A stretch of DNA of 64,000 nt from a bacterium (GTDB lineage: Bacteria; UBA8248), in NCBI GenBank assembly GCA_022825065.1, contig JAJDYR010000044.1:1-64000 (forward strand), read 5' to 3'. The notes beneath the pieces are model-generated. The model had not been told where the DNA came from. It worked only from the letters and a program-made list of their open reading frames with translations, and did no database searches. Shown piece after piece: positions 7,250 through 15,898 of the stretch; position 1 is the stretch's first letter; the number at the start of each line of letters is the position of its first letter. The translations under genes and the position numbers were made by a program.

Positions 7250-7292
7250 ACGGTGAATTTCGATACATTCACGGTGTTTTTCGGTACATTTC
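7250..7292. repeat. Tandem 21/22-bp repeat
   Basis: ACGGTGAATTTCGATACATTC (7250-7270) is followed head to tail by ACGGTGTTTTTCGGTACATTTC (7271-7292, 22 bp). It lies in an AT-rich stretch 30 bp past the 3' end of the minus-strand NAGPA-family gene. Its role is unknown. Confidence 0.6.
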
Positions 7293-7322
7293 CGGAAATT
7301 TATGGCTTTGATATATAAAGGG

Positions 7323-8171
7323 TTATCTGGTTTCCGGCTTCGGGGCGGCGATGACGTAGGTGGGCGCCGCGCGGCCGGGAATCTCGATTTCGCCGCGCAC
7401 CCAGAGCTGCGAACTCGAGCCGCCGTCCAGGTTCATGGCGTCGCGGACGCCGAGGCCGCCCTCCGGTTCGGGCAGCGCGAGGAACGCCTGGAGCTCGCAC
7501 CAGGAGACGCCGCGCGTCTCGGCCTCGCTCACCAGGACGACGAGCCTGCCCCCGGCGTCGAGGGCGACCACCGTCCTCCTCGTGGCGCGCAGGTATTCCC
7601 GGTAGCGGGACAGCCCCTGAACGGGCTTCCCGTCCTCGACGAGGAGAGGCCCCGCCTGGAACGCTTCGCCGGCGCCCGCATCCTCGAACCTCTCGCGGGA
7701 AACGATCTCGGGCCGCCCGCCGCTCCGCCCCACGGTGAACACCGCCCCGTAGTGCAGGAACGTCTTGCGCCCCCGGTACAGCACGCGGCTGTTGAAGACC
7801 TTCCCGCCCGAGCGGAAATAGCCCATGGGCCGGCCTTTTTCGTCGTAATAGCCGGCGTTGAGAACTACGGCGGCGCCCAGTTTTTTGCCGAGAGCGCCGA
7901 AGTCGACGGGTGAGAACCACTCTGATTTCTCGCGCCAGTGGAGGCGGATCTCGAACTCCTCGGGCCGCAGTCGAACCGCCTTCATCCGCGCGGTCGCGCC
8001 GTTTTCGAACCGGATCCGGACGTTTCGCGTCTCCAGCGGCAGGGTTCGCCCCGGCGTCCAGCGGCCGTCGCCCACGGGCCGGCCCTTGAGGGGACAATCG
8101 GATGCGGCCACCGCGGGCCGGGCGGCCACGAGAGAGCCGACAATCAAGATCAACACCAGCAAACGCTTCAT
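7323..8171 (-). CDS. Phosphodiester glycosidase (NAGPA / DUF2233) family protein
   Basis: A 282-residue protein with an N-terminal signal peptide (about 1-22, cleavage near AVAAS), so probably periplasmic or secreted. Family hallmarks: VVLNAGYYD (residues 102-110), QAGPLLVEDGK (172-182), a basic TRRTVVALD strand and the MNLDGGSSS motif (246-254), which ends the fold in this family. Family members hydrolyse phosphodiester bonds to sugars, for example in uncovering-enzyme relatives and in bacterial wall or exopolysaccharide metabolism. The actual substrate cannot be read from sequence. It lies 55 bp downstream of the gamma-glutamyltransferase gene in the same direction and may share its transcript. 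Confidence 0.85.
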   Translation of the reverse strand: MKRLLVLILIVGSLVAARPAVAASDCPLKGRPVGDGRWTPGRTLPLETRNVRIRFENGATARMKAVRLRPEEFEIRLHWREKSEWFSPVDFGALGKKLGAAVVLNAGYYDEKGRPMGYFRSGGKVFNSRVLYRGRKTFLHYGAVFTVGRSGGRPEIVSRERFEDAGAGEAFQAGPLLVEDGKPVQGLSRYREYLRATRRTVVALDAGGRLVVLVSEAETRGVSWCELQAFLALPEPEGGLGVRDAMNLDGGSSSQLWVRGEIEIPGRAAPTYVIAAPKPETR

Positions 8172-8226
8172 GGCGAAAAGCCCCTCAACGCCGCCAACCC
8201 CGCTTCAACCCGGCTGCTCGGAACGA

Positions 8227-9837
8227 CTAGAAACCGGCCGCGCAGCCGTCTCTCCGGTGGTCGGAACCACCCATGAAAACGCCATCATCCAGCCGGACGA
8301 TTCCCTGCCCGCCGCCGAAGCCCTCATAGCCGCCCGCGCGGCGGACGTCGTGGCCGCGCGATTCCAGCTCCCGGAGCACGGCCTCCGGCACGCCGCTCTC
8401 TATCGCCACCGCCCTGCCCCCCAGAACGCGAAAACGCGGCGCTTCGATGGCCTCCTGGACGTCCATGCCGAAATCCACCATGTTCGAGAGCACCTGCACG
8501 TGGCCCTGGGGCTGCATGTCGCCGCCCATGACGCCGAAACTCATCCAGGGCTCCCCGTCTTTCATCACGAAGCCGGGAATGATGGTGTGCAGGGGCCGCT
8601 TTCCGGGCGCGATGCAGTTCGGGTGGCCTTCTTCCAGCACGAAGCCGCTGCCCCGGTTCTGGAGCATGATGCCCGTATCGCCCCCGGTGACGCCGGACCC
8701 GAAATGATGGAACAAGCTGTTGATGAACGAGCACATGTTGCCCCGGGAATCCGCCACGGTGAGGTAAATCGTGTCGTTCCAGGTTTCGGGAATCCCGGCG
8801 CCGGGGCTGCCGGCTTTCGCTTCATCGATGAGCTTTCGCCGCTCATCGGCATACCCCGAAGACAGCAGCCCTTTCAGGGGCACGTCCGCCTTGTCCATAT
8901 CCGCGACGTAGCGGTCCCTGTCCGCAAAGGCGAGCTTCATCGCCTCGATCACGACGTGGAGATGCTCGGCCGAGCCGTAACTCATCTCCCCGAAAGGGTA
9001 AGCGTCGATGAGATTCAGGCATATCAGCGCCGTGACGCCCTGCCCCGAGGGCGGTATCTCGCAAAGCTCATGGCCGCGGTAGTTCGCGCGAATCGGCTCG
9101 ACCCATTCACATTTCGTAGCGGCGAAATCCTCGAGTTCGAACAAACCCCCGATTTCCTTCGTGTAGCGGACGATCTCCTCGGCTATCGGGCCTTCGTAGA
9201 AAGCCTCACGCCCGCCATCGGCTATCACGCGCAAGGATTCTCCCAGCTTCGGATTCCGGAATCTTTCTCCGATCTTCGGCGAACGTCCCGCCGGCAGATA
9301 GGTTCGCCGCGAGTATGCGCACTTTTCCAGCTTTTCCGCCTGGTTCGCCCATGCGCGGCCGATGATGGGAGAGAGGGGAAACCCCTCTTCCGCGTATTGA
9401 ATCGCAGGCCCCAGAAGCTCCGCCATTGTCTTTTTGCCGCCCCCGCACCGCTCGTGGGCGGCGAACCAGCCATCCACCGCACCGGGAAGGGTGCAGGAAT
9501 AAATGCCCGTCACCGGCATGGAGGAAAATTCCCGGTAGCGCGAGGACGTGGCCCCGGCCGGGCTCTTCCCGCTGCCGTTCAAACCCAGGAGTTCCTTCGC
9601 ATCGGCGTCCCAGTAGAGCATGAACATGTCCCCGCCGACACCCGTGGATTGCGGCTCCACCACGTTCAATGCCGCGGCTGTAGCGATGGCCGCGTCCATG
9701 GCGTTTCCGCCCTCTCTCAGTATCTGGAGACCCGCTTCGGCAGCCAGGGGCTGGCTGGTCGCCACCAATCCTCCCGAGGCGAATACGGGAGAGCGTCCTG
9801 CGGCCAGCGCCGTCCTTGTCGTCGGCTCTTTCAACAC
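8227..9837 (-). CDS. Gamma-glutamyltransferase family protein
   Basis: A 536-residue N-terminal-nucleophile hydrolase of the gamma-glutamyltranspeptidase family. These enzymes self-cleave before a Thr, which becomes the nucleophile; here T356 in NDTIYLTVADSRGN is the expected residue. Other conserved elements are GGNAMDAAIA (43-52), STGVGGDMFM, IPPSGQGVTAL (261-271) and FGVMGGDMQPQGH (434-446). The second residue of the usual TTH triad is Ile, which is common in the cytoplasmic/oxamate-type relatives. There is no signal peptide, so it is probably cytoplasmic and may act on gamma-glutamyl or related amides in catabolism rather than glutathione turnover in the periplasm. It begins 33 bp after the nucleotidyltransferase gene on the same strand. 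Confidence 0.88.
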   Translation of the reverse strand: MLKEPTTRTALAAGRSPVFASGGLVATSQPLAAEAGLQILREGGNAMDAAIATAAALNVVEPQSTGVGGDMFMLYWDADAKELLGLNGSGKSPAGATSSRYREFSSMPVTGIYSCTLPGAVDGWFAAHERCGGGKKTMAELLGPAIQYAEEGFPLSPIIGRAWANQAEKLEKCAYSRRTYLPAGRSPKIGERFRNPKLGESLRVIADGGREAFYEGPIAEEIVRYTKEIGGLFELEDFAATKCEWVEPIRANYRGHELCEIPPSGQGVTALICLNLIDAYPFGEMSYGSAEHLHVVIEAMKLAFADRDRYVADMDKADVPLKGLLSSGYADERRKLIDEAKAGSPGAGIPETWNDTIYLTVADSRGNMCSFINSLFHHFGSGVTGGDTGIMLQNRGSGFVLEEGHPNCIAPGKRPLHTIIPGFVMKDGEPWMSFGVMGGDMQPQGHVQVLSNMVDFGMDVQEAIEAPRFRVLGGRAVAIESGVPEAVLRELESRGHDVRRAGGYEGFGGGQGIVRLDDGVFMGGSDHRRDGCAAGF

Positions 9838-9870
9838 CCACTCCTTTAGAAGATGGAAGATTTTACCGGT

Positions 9871-10938
9871 TCATGCGTCATACATTTTCGACCGCTCTCT
9901 ACCGCGGAGAAAAACCATCTCTCTCACTTCTCCGCTACCGGATGAAGCCATGGCACCGGGCCCGACGATACACCTTTTCAATATGGCATTCTCATCGACC
10001 ATCCCGCCCGGAAAAACGATGGATTCCCGCGCCACGGCATGATTCCCAAGAGTAGCACCCGCCATCATTGCAGTGAAGGGGCCCGCTTTCGCATTTTTCT
10101 GGATGACGACATCGGGACCCATCAAGACGGGAGGCTCGATGCCGCCCTCTCCCCAATTCATTGGGGGGCCCTCTATCAACAAAAACCCCTTTGGGGGCCA
10201 ACTGAAATCCGGGGCGTATTCACCGGACATAACGTCCATGTTCGCCTGCAAATACCGCGACGGCGTGCCGACGTCCATCCAGTAGGAATCGCTCAAAACC
10301 GCTCCGACCCGCGCGCCGCTCTCCATCAACCGGGGATAAACCTGCGTTGAAATATCCGACGCAACTCCCGCAGGGATATGGCTCAACATTTCAGGGGACA
10401 TGATGCTCAACCCGGTGAACATCGCCTGGCTCAACTCGCCTTGTGGAATCCCCGGCGCGTCCGCGTCCAAAAATTTTCGCAAACGCCCTGCCTCATCAAA
10501 TTCGAGCACTCCATATTTTTGCGCCTCGGTCGAGCGTCTGAGAATGAGGGTGGCGAGGAAATCCCCCTGTTGATGATGAGCCAATGCCGTTTTCAGATCC
10601 GCACCGCACAGCGCATCCGCGTTGATGACGAAAAAAGGCTCGTTCCTCTCGCACAAAAAAGCCTCCGCATTCCTGATTCCGCCGGCGGTGCCCAAAATCT
10701 CAGGCTCATGAAAATAGTGAATATGGACGCCATGCGCATAATCGCCCAAAGCGGAGCGAATTTTCTCCGCGCCATGGTGCAAATTGACTGCGGCTTCTTT
10801 CACACCGATAGCCGCCAATTTCTCCAGCGCAAAACCGATGAGCGGCACGCCGCCCAGGGGCAGAAGCGGCTTGGGAATCTCCTCTCCCAACGCTTCCAAT
10901 CTTGTCCCATAACCAGCCGCCATCACGAACGCCCGCAT
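9871..10938 (-). CDS. Sugar nucleotidyltransferase with hexapeptide tail
   Basis: A 355-residue enzyme of the NDP-sugar pyrophosphorylase family (mannose-1-phosphate guanylyltransferase-like). The start at 10938 is preceded by GGAAAGG and puts the nucleotide-binding motif AAGYGTRL at the N-terminus, as in the family; an in-frame ATG at 10995 adds 19 charged residues and overlaps the upstream terminator. The PKPLLPL signature follows. The catalytic fold covers about residues 1-235; a left-handed beta-helix (hexapeptide repeats around VLMGPDVVIQKNAKAG and later) fills 260-345. It likely makes a nucleotide-activated sugar for surface polysaccharide. The precise sugar and base are not determinable. 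First gene of a likely unit with the next two genes downstream. Confidence 0.82.
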   Translation of the reverse strand: MRAFVMAAGYGTRLEALGEEIPKPLLPLGGVPLIGFALEKLAAIGVKEAAVNLHHGAEKIRSALGDYAHGVHIHYFHEPEILGTAGGIRNAEAFLCERNEPFFVINADALCGADLKTALAHHQQGDFLATLILRRSTEAQKYGVLEFDEAGRLRKFLDADAPGIPQGELSQAMFTGLSIMSPEMLSHIPAGVASDISTQVYPRLMESGARVGAVLSDSYWMDVGTPSRYLQANMDVMSGEYAPDFSWPPKGFLLIEGPPMNWGEGGIEPPVLMGPDVVIQKNAKAGPFTAMMAGATLGNHAVARESIVFPGGMVDENAILKRCIVGPGAMASSGSGEVREMVFLRGRERSKMYDA

Positions 10939-10984
10939 TGCGCGCACCTTTCCTGGCCGAAGATCATCTTTCCTTTTGCTCCGG

Positions 10985-11026
10985 GAAAAAAACAAAACCG
11001 GGCATTGCAGTCCGCCCGGCTTGTTT
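10985..11026 (-). terminator. Intrinsic terminator after the molybdenum dehydrogenase gene
   Basis: On the minus strand, CCGGGC (11014-11019 side) pairs with GCCCGG across a 10-base loop. It is extended by AAACAA/TTGTTT and followed by a T-rich run ending in seven T's (A-tract at 10985-10997 on the plus strand). It lies 15-50 bp past the dehydrogenase stop codon, separating that gene from the nucleotidyltransferase gene. Confidence 0.75.
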
Positions 11027-11040
11027 GATTTTCTTTATGG

Positions 11041-13374
11041 CTACCCCGCTTCGACGCCTTCTTTGTGAATGGCCATGGCGACGCTCTCCGGCGTGATGGG
11101 CAGCTTGGTGAAACGATGACCGACGGCATCGCGCACGGCATTGGAAATCGCGGCCAACGTGGGCACCAGGGAACTCTCCCCCACACCCTTGGCGCCGTAC
11201 GGCCCTGTCTCATTGGCCGCTTCCACGATAATGGTGGTGAACTCGGGCGTATCCATCGAGACGGGAATCTCGTATCGGGCCAGGTCCGGCGTAAGGACGC
11301 GGCCATCATGCACGTCGATTTCCTCTATCAGGGCTTGTCCGAGACCCATCTCGATACCCCCTTGAATCTGCCCGACTACCCCTTGCGGGTTGATGGCCCG
11401 TCCCACGTCATGGGCGGCGACCATGCGCCTCACCCAAACCTCTCCCGTACCCGGGTCGACCGCAACGTCCGCGACCTGTACGCCATAGCTGTACACCATG
11501 AACGGCTCGCCCTCTCCGGTTTCGGGGTTGAACGTCAAGGGGCCGGTGCTGAACCAGCCCTGGCCTGTAATCTGCTTGCCGACCAAAAGCGCCTGTGAAA
11601 CCACTTCGCCAAACGAGATAGAACGCTCAGGCGCGCTTTTGACGAACACGCGCCCATTCCTGAAAGCGATGTCTTCGGCCGGCCCTTCGAGCATCTCCGC
11701 CGCTACGGGGGACAGGATATTCCGAACTTCCGCGATGGCCTCGCAAATCGCATTGCCGGGAATCGTGGTGGAGCGTGAACCAGCCGTAAAACCACTCTCC
11801 GGAACGGCATCCGTATCCACCTGCATGACGCGCACGTCCTCAAAGCGCACTCCCATCGCTTCCGCCGCTATCTGGGCGAGCACCGTGTGGGAACCCTGCC
11901 CGAGTTCGATGATTCCGACACCCACCTGCACTTTCCCGTCATCGGTGACATGAATCTGCGCGCCGCAGGAATCAGACGGCGAGGCGGCGCCCGTGGAATA
12001 CCAAAAACCCGCCATTCCGCGCCCGTACAGCAGGCCCCCTCCGTTCGCGTTTTCCCGCGGATGCGGCCCGAGCGCATTTTCCGCTTCATCGAGACAATCC
12101 ATGTACCCCACACTCTGGTCCAACACCTGGCGGGTTGCAGTCGAAGAACCGAGTTTGTAGCCGTTCAATCGCCTCAGTTCGAAGGGATCCATTCCAAGTG
12201 AGAGCGCCAGTTCATCCATCTGGCTCTCAATCGCGAAATGCACCTGGGGAACGCCCAAGCCACGCATCGCGCAGGTGTTGATGTTGTTCGTGAGCACGAG
12301 ATAGCCGTCGGCCCAGACGTTGTCGCATTCATAGGCGCCGGAGGAATGGATGATGAGCTTTTTGATGATGCCGGGTCCTACCGCGGCGTACGGGCCCTTG
12401 TTGAGATAAATATGGATGCGCATGGCGGTGATTTTGCCGTCTTTCCTGGCGCCGATTTTATGCCGGATCACCGCAGGCACTCGTTTCGCCTTGCCGCCCA
12501 GGGATTCTTCCCTCGTGTAGTTGTAGATGGCGGGGCGACCTGTCTTAAGCGCGACCAAGCCCGCCCGCATGGCGATTTCGATGGAGGTTTCCTCCTTTCC
12601 GCCGAAACCGCCACCCGGTGGCGTTGAGATGAACTGAATCTCGTTTTGCCCCAGACCCAGCACCGGGGCGATGACGCGCCTCACCATATGCGGGCACTGG
12701 GTGGGCCCCGTGCAGGTGATGGAGCCATCGGGGTTGGGAACCACATAACCCGCATCCGGTTCGAGATAGGCGTGATCGATGAACTGCGTTTCGTACGTAT
12801 CCTCCAGAATCACGTCCGCCTCGGCGAAACCCTCTTCCACATCTCCTTTTCGGATTTTCAGGTGGGTGAGCACATTGCCTTTGGCCACCGGATGCTCCGG
12901 CTGGACAACAGGGGCGTCATCTTTCAGGGCGTCCTGTGTCTCGAAAACAGCCGGAAGCGCTTTGGCTTTGATTTTCACCAACCCGGCCGCGAACTCCGCC
13001 TGCTCCAGCGTGTCCGCCGCCACAATGGCCACAACATCCTGAAGTGAATAGATGCGCTTATCCACCAAAGCCGGCTGATCGGGAATCAGCATGCCGTAGA
13101 GTTTCTGGCCGGGAATGTCCTTCGCGGTCAGGACGCAGGCGACGCCCGGCGCATGTTCCGCCTTGGTCGTGTCGACCCGCTCCAGTGTTCCGCAAGCGAT
13201 AGGAGCCGTCACCGGAACAACGTACAGCGGATTGAACAGTTTGTGGTCCGCGGCGAATACGGGCGAACCATCCGCCTTGGGTGGCCCATCCACCCGGGGC
13301 ATGTCGGCGCCGATGAGATCCCCATCGTCATCAGGCCCACCGAACATCTCTTGGTAAAAACGTTCTGACATCAC
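11041..13374 (-). CDS. Xanthine dehydrogenase-family molybdopterin-binding subunit
   Basis: A 777-residue catalytic (large) subunit of the molybdenum hydroxylase family, which includes aerobic CO dehydrogenase, xanthine, quinoline and related dehydrogenases. The N-terminal hammerhead (a/b) domain covers about 20-150. The cofactor-binding half has GGGFGGKEE, ESQMDELALSLGMDPFELR, IELGQGSH and, near the C-terminus, GPYGAKGVGE with the expected catalytic Glu. The start has GGAGG, 6 bases upstream. These enzymes normally need a [2Fe-2S] subunit and an FAD subunit; neither is within this window, and a terminator follows, so the gene is transcribed alone here. The active-site loop lacks the AYRCSFR motif of true CO dehydrogenase (MRGLGVPQ instead), so it is not CoxL. 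Confidence 0.88.
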   Translation of the reverse strand: MMSERFYQEMFGGPDDDGDLIGADMPRVDGPPKADGSPVFAADHKLFNPLYVVPVTAPIACGTLERVDTTKAEHAPGVACVLTAKDIPGQKLYGMLIPDQPALVDKRIYSLQDVVAIVAADTLEQAEFAAGLVKIKAKALPAVFETQDALKDDAPVVQPEHPVAKGNVLTHLKIRKGDVEEGFAEADVILEDTYETQFIDHAYLEPDAGYVVPNPDGSITCTGPTQCPHMVRRVIAPVLGLGQNEIQFISTPPGGGFGGKEETSIEIAMRAGLVALKTGRPAIYNYTREESLGGKAKRVPAVIRHKIGARKDGKITAMRIHIYLNKGPYAAVGPGIIKKLIIHSSGAYECDNVWADGYLVLTNNINTCAMRGLGVPQVHFAIESQMDELALSLGMDPFELRRLNGYKLGSSTATRQVLDQSVGYMDCLDEAENALGPHPRENANGGGLLYGRGMAGFWYSTGAASPSDSCGAQIHVTDDGKVQVGVGIIELGQGSHTVLAQIAAEAMGVRFEDVRVMQVDTDAVPESGFTAGSRSTTIPGNAICEAIAEVRNILSPVAAEMLEGPAEDIAFRNGRVFVKSAPERSISFGEVVSQALLVGKQITGQGWFSTGPLTFNPETGEGEPFMVYSYGVQVADVAVDPGTGEVWVRRMVAAHDVGRAINPQGVVGQIQGGIEMGLGQALIEEIDVHDGRVLTPDLARYEIPVSMDTPEFTTIIVEAANETGPYGAKGVGESSLVPTLAAISNAVRDAVGHRFTKLPITPESVAMAIHKEGVEAG

Positions 13375-13455
13375 AAACCTCCGCTCATGAAAAACCTATG
13401 TTTTCGATATGATGGAATTGATTTGAATGATCGCAAAGAAACAGCTGCCAATCGC

Positions 13456-14379
13456 TCAATCTGACTCCGGCCCACCGGGTTTTCTCCGGAGCAAGCGTTC
13501 TATCTCATCAGCTACCTCGGCGCCGGGAGGCAACTTCCCCTCCTCTGCCTCTTCTTCGAGTTCTCCATCGAACGCATCCTGAAAATCCAAACCTGGGATG
13601 TCATCCGGGATCTGGCCTTTCTGAACGTCCTCCACATATTTGGCAATGCGAGGGTCTCTGGCGATGATTTGCTCAACCTGTCCATCAAACGTATCGATGG
13701 CGATATCGAAATCCTCCAAGGATATTTCAATACCACCCAGGTTACTCAATTTGTCCAACAGAGCGCGCGTTGCTTTCGGGTTGGATAGAGATGCGATGTA
13801 GTGCGGTACATTCACCCATAAGCTCACCGCCGGAAAACCTTCATCCTGCATGAGCGTATGAATGACACCCACGATCCCTGTAGGGCCTTCATAGCGTGTA
13901 ATCTCCACCCCTGAGGGTTTTACCAGTAACGGATCAGTGGCAATGGCCATTAAATGGCTGGGCTGGGTATGCAAATCTCCCGCGAGCAATGCCCCCATCG
14001 TTACGATCATGCGCGCATCGTAGTGGCTGCCTATCGCCAGCACATCGCGGCTAAAATGTTTCCATTTCAAATGAGGTTCCGTACCGATCCCTACGAGCAA
14101 GTCACGCGCTAGACCCGGCGTTTGACAATAGAAAAATTCGTTCAGCGGCCAGCTAATCTGCCGCTCACCGGTTTCGCTGAGCTTGACTGTTGGCCTCTGA
14201 TCCGCAAATTGGAAAAAATCATCCGGCTGGATTTGCGCCACACGTTTTCCCTGGAAATGTTGAATCAAATAGCGCGCCGCCGCCGTTGCGGACTCCGCCG
14301 CATCATTCCATCCAGAGAATGCCATAACAAACAAAGGATCGTTGGCGTCCTCCACCTCATGGAAAAAAGTGACGCCCAT
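13456..14379 (-). CDS. PAC2 family protein
   Basis: A 307-residue member of the PAC2 (proteasome assembly chaperone-like, COG2047) family. The start at 14379 is preferred because GGAGG lies 8 bases before it; in-frame ATGs 7 residues upstream lie inside that site. Conserved features: FSGWNDAAESA near the N-terminus, GIGTEPHLKW, TMGALLAGDLHTQP and YEGPTGIVGVIH. The C-terminal 60 residues are acidic and predicted helical. Bacterial homologs are of unknown role, often ATP-grasp or proteasome-associated in actinobacteria; no proteasome genes are visible here. It lies 81 bp upstream of the molybdenum dehydrogenase gene and 119 bp downstream of a flavin oxidoreductase gene on the same strand. Confidence 0.85.
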   Translation of the reverse strand: MGVTFFHEVEDANDPLFVMAFSGWNDAAESATAAARYLIQHFQGKRVAQIQPDDFFQFADQRPTVKLSETGERQISWPLNEFFYCQTPGLARDLLVGIGTEPHLKWKHFSRDVLAIGSHYDARMIVTMGALLAGDLHTQPSHLMAIATDPLLVKPSGVEITRYEGPTGIVGVIHTLMQDEGFPAVSLWVNVPHYIASLSNPKATRALLDKLSNLGGIEISLEDFDIAIDTFDGQVEQIIARDPRIAKYVEDVQKGQIPDDIPGLDFQDAFDGELEEEAEEGKLPPGAEVADEIERLLRRKPGGPESD

Positions 14380-14497
14380 ATTCAAGACCTCCATTCTCAT
14401 GTCGTATGTCTAAATTTTTCCAAACTTAACAGGGAGAACATGTCCGTCTATATCACTTGTTTAGAGCAAATTCCTCCTCCCCTGATCGTTTCTTCTA

Positions 14498-15760
14498 TCA
14501 GGCTTCTTTTGGAAAATTCCCGCTCTCCGGTGGATAGGTGAACAAATTGCTCCTGTGCCCTTCCAACCCGGGCGTTTCCCATGAGGGAGCACCCCCCATC
14601 TCGGGCAACTCGCCTTGCGCCACTTCCTTTTGGAGTCTTCTCCACTCGTTCTGGAGATCCAGCGAATGGCCCCTGAAATGCGGCATCACGTACCGTGCGA
14701 ACATCTCGAGCGAGTTCCTTATCTTCTGATCGCCCACCCATTCGTGCGTCGTGAGCATGAGTCCGCCGAATCCGCCTGATTCCTCCTTTATTTTCTCTAT
14801 CATCTCAATCGCGTCATCCGGAGTGCCCACTATCCAGTATCTTTGCTCTGCGGCAACTTTCGGCGTGATTTCAGCGCGCGGCTGATCAGGATACGCCTCA
14901 TAAGCAGGCTTCAATCCGATATCCATGAAGTAATTCATATCGCGCTGGGCAATTTTTTCGACGTCGGCCCATGCCTTTTCGCGGCTTTCGGCAAGATGCA
15001 CGTACGTGGTGATTCTCCAATTCTCACGCGACACTCGCGTGCCGTATTTTCGCGCACATTCCTCCATATAGGGCCATTGCTCGGAAAGCGAAAGATTTTC
15101 CATGATTTTCTTGCCGCCGAAGGAGAGCAAAATCATCTCGTGCCGAGCGGCCATATCGATCGCCCCACGACTCCCCGCCGACGCGATGGCTAACGGCATT
15201 CTCGGCCTTTGGTAGGAACGCACCTGGAGACACACATTTCTCAACTTCCAGAAACGGCCTTCATAATCGAAAGGTTCGGGCGACTCCAAGAGTTTGACCA
15301 TGATATCCACCGATTCGTTCATCATCGGACGCAGATCGCCGGATGGGATATCGAACAGCTTGATGTCGCTTACCAGGTTGCTGGGCCCCACTCCGAAAAT
15401 GACGCGTCCTCTGGTGAGTTGGTCCAGAAACACCATTCGCTCCGCCAAGTGAAACGGATGATGGAAAGGGACGCTGATCACGGAAGTACCCAATCGAATT
15501 CGTTTCGCCTTGGCCGCTGCCATGGCAAGAGCCATCTCGGGCGCTGGAATCGTCTCCCAGCCACCGGAATGGTGCTCACCGATATAGAATTCATCAAAGT
15601 CGAGTTCATCGGCATATTCGATGAGTGAAATATCGCGCTGATAGGCAAGCGACGGATTTTCAGAAGGGTGGTGAATCGGCATCATGAAAAAAGAAAATTT
15701 CAAGGCGAATCCCCCCCCGACTGAAGTATGAACAGAAAAATCAAGAATCCATCGGGGCAT
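14498..15760 (-). CDS. LLM-class flavin-dependent oxidoreductase
   Basis: A bacterial-luciferase-like monooxygenase of up to 420 residues. The TIM-barrel signatures are FYIGEHHSGGWE, IRLGTSVISVPFHHPFHLAER and RGRVIFGVGPSN, followed by a C-terminal region unlike the short members. Such enzymes use reduced flavin (FMNH2 or F420H2) to oxidise varied small molecules. The start is uncertain: a TTG at 15703 (LKFSFFMMP) follows a strong G-run ribosome site and would give 401 residues with the barrel's first strand at the N-terminus, which fits the family better than the ATG at 15760. Substrate unknown. It is divergent from typA across 138 bp. Confidence 0.82.
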   Translation of the reverse strand: MPRWILDFSVHTSVGGGFALKFSFFMMPIHHPSENPSLAYQRDISLIEYADELDFDEFYIGEHHSGGWETIPAPEMALAMAAAKAKRIRLGTSVISVPFHHPFHLAERMVFLDQLTRGRVIFGVGPSNLVSDIKLFDIPSGDLRPMMNESVDIMVKLLESPEPFDYEGRFWKLRNVCLQVRSYQRPRMPLAIASAGSRGAIDMAARHEMILLSFGGKKIMENLSLSEQWPYMEECARKYGTRVSRENWRITTYVHLAESREKAWADVEKIAQRDMNYFMDIGLKPAYEAYPDQPRAEITPKVAAEQRYWIVGTPDDAIEMIEKIKEESGGFGGLMLTTHEWVGDQKIRNSLEMFARYVMPHFRGHSLDLQNEWRRLQKEVAQGELPEMGGAPSWETPGLEGHRSNLFTYPPESGNFPKEA

Positions 15761-15898
15761 AGTATCCTATTTATGAATTTCCAGCATCTCATAATTAAAA
15801 GCGAAACCTTTCTTCTCTTGTCATCACTTTCCAATTCCTCCATTATCCCCGCGCTTTGGATTTTTTCTTCATGTTACGAAACTTGACGCGAGGATGAA

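Larger units (their letters stand above)
5953..7322. other. Repeat-rich intergenic region (no gene)
   Basis: About 1.37 kb between lipoprotein B and the NAGPA-family gene. It contains at least six repeat modules: an 18-bp inverted repeat pair (6325-6342/6421-6438), GTAGGG hairpins (6498-6517, 6553-6572), ATTCCGG palindromes (6608-6658, 6737-6756), a large palindromic element (6855-7013) and a tandem 21/22-bp repeat (7250-7292). Long open frames here are read-through of GC-rich repeats. GGGTCTGTTGAAAAAGCCC at 6436-6454 matches the terminal repeats of the 52.9-kb and 62.4-kb elements. Confidence 0.7.

Noticed and set aside
7018-7311. 97-codon plus-strand frame next to the tandem repeat
   Set aside because: Contains repeats and low-complexity sequence; no start signal or family.
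11041-13374. Molybdenum subunit as aerobic CO dehydrogenase CoxL
   Set aside because: The active-site AYRCSFR motif of CoxL is absent; the loop reads MRGLGVPQ instead, so only the wider family is claimed.
14481-14502. CCTGAT/ATCAGG hairpin at the end of the LLM oxidoreductase gene
   Set aside because: Stem of 6 bp with a 10-base loop and no U-tract; too weak to call a terminator.
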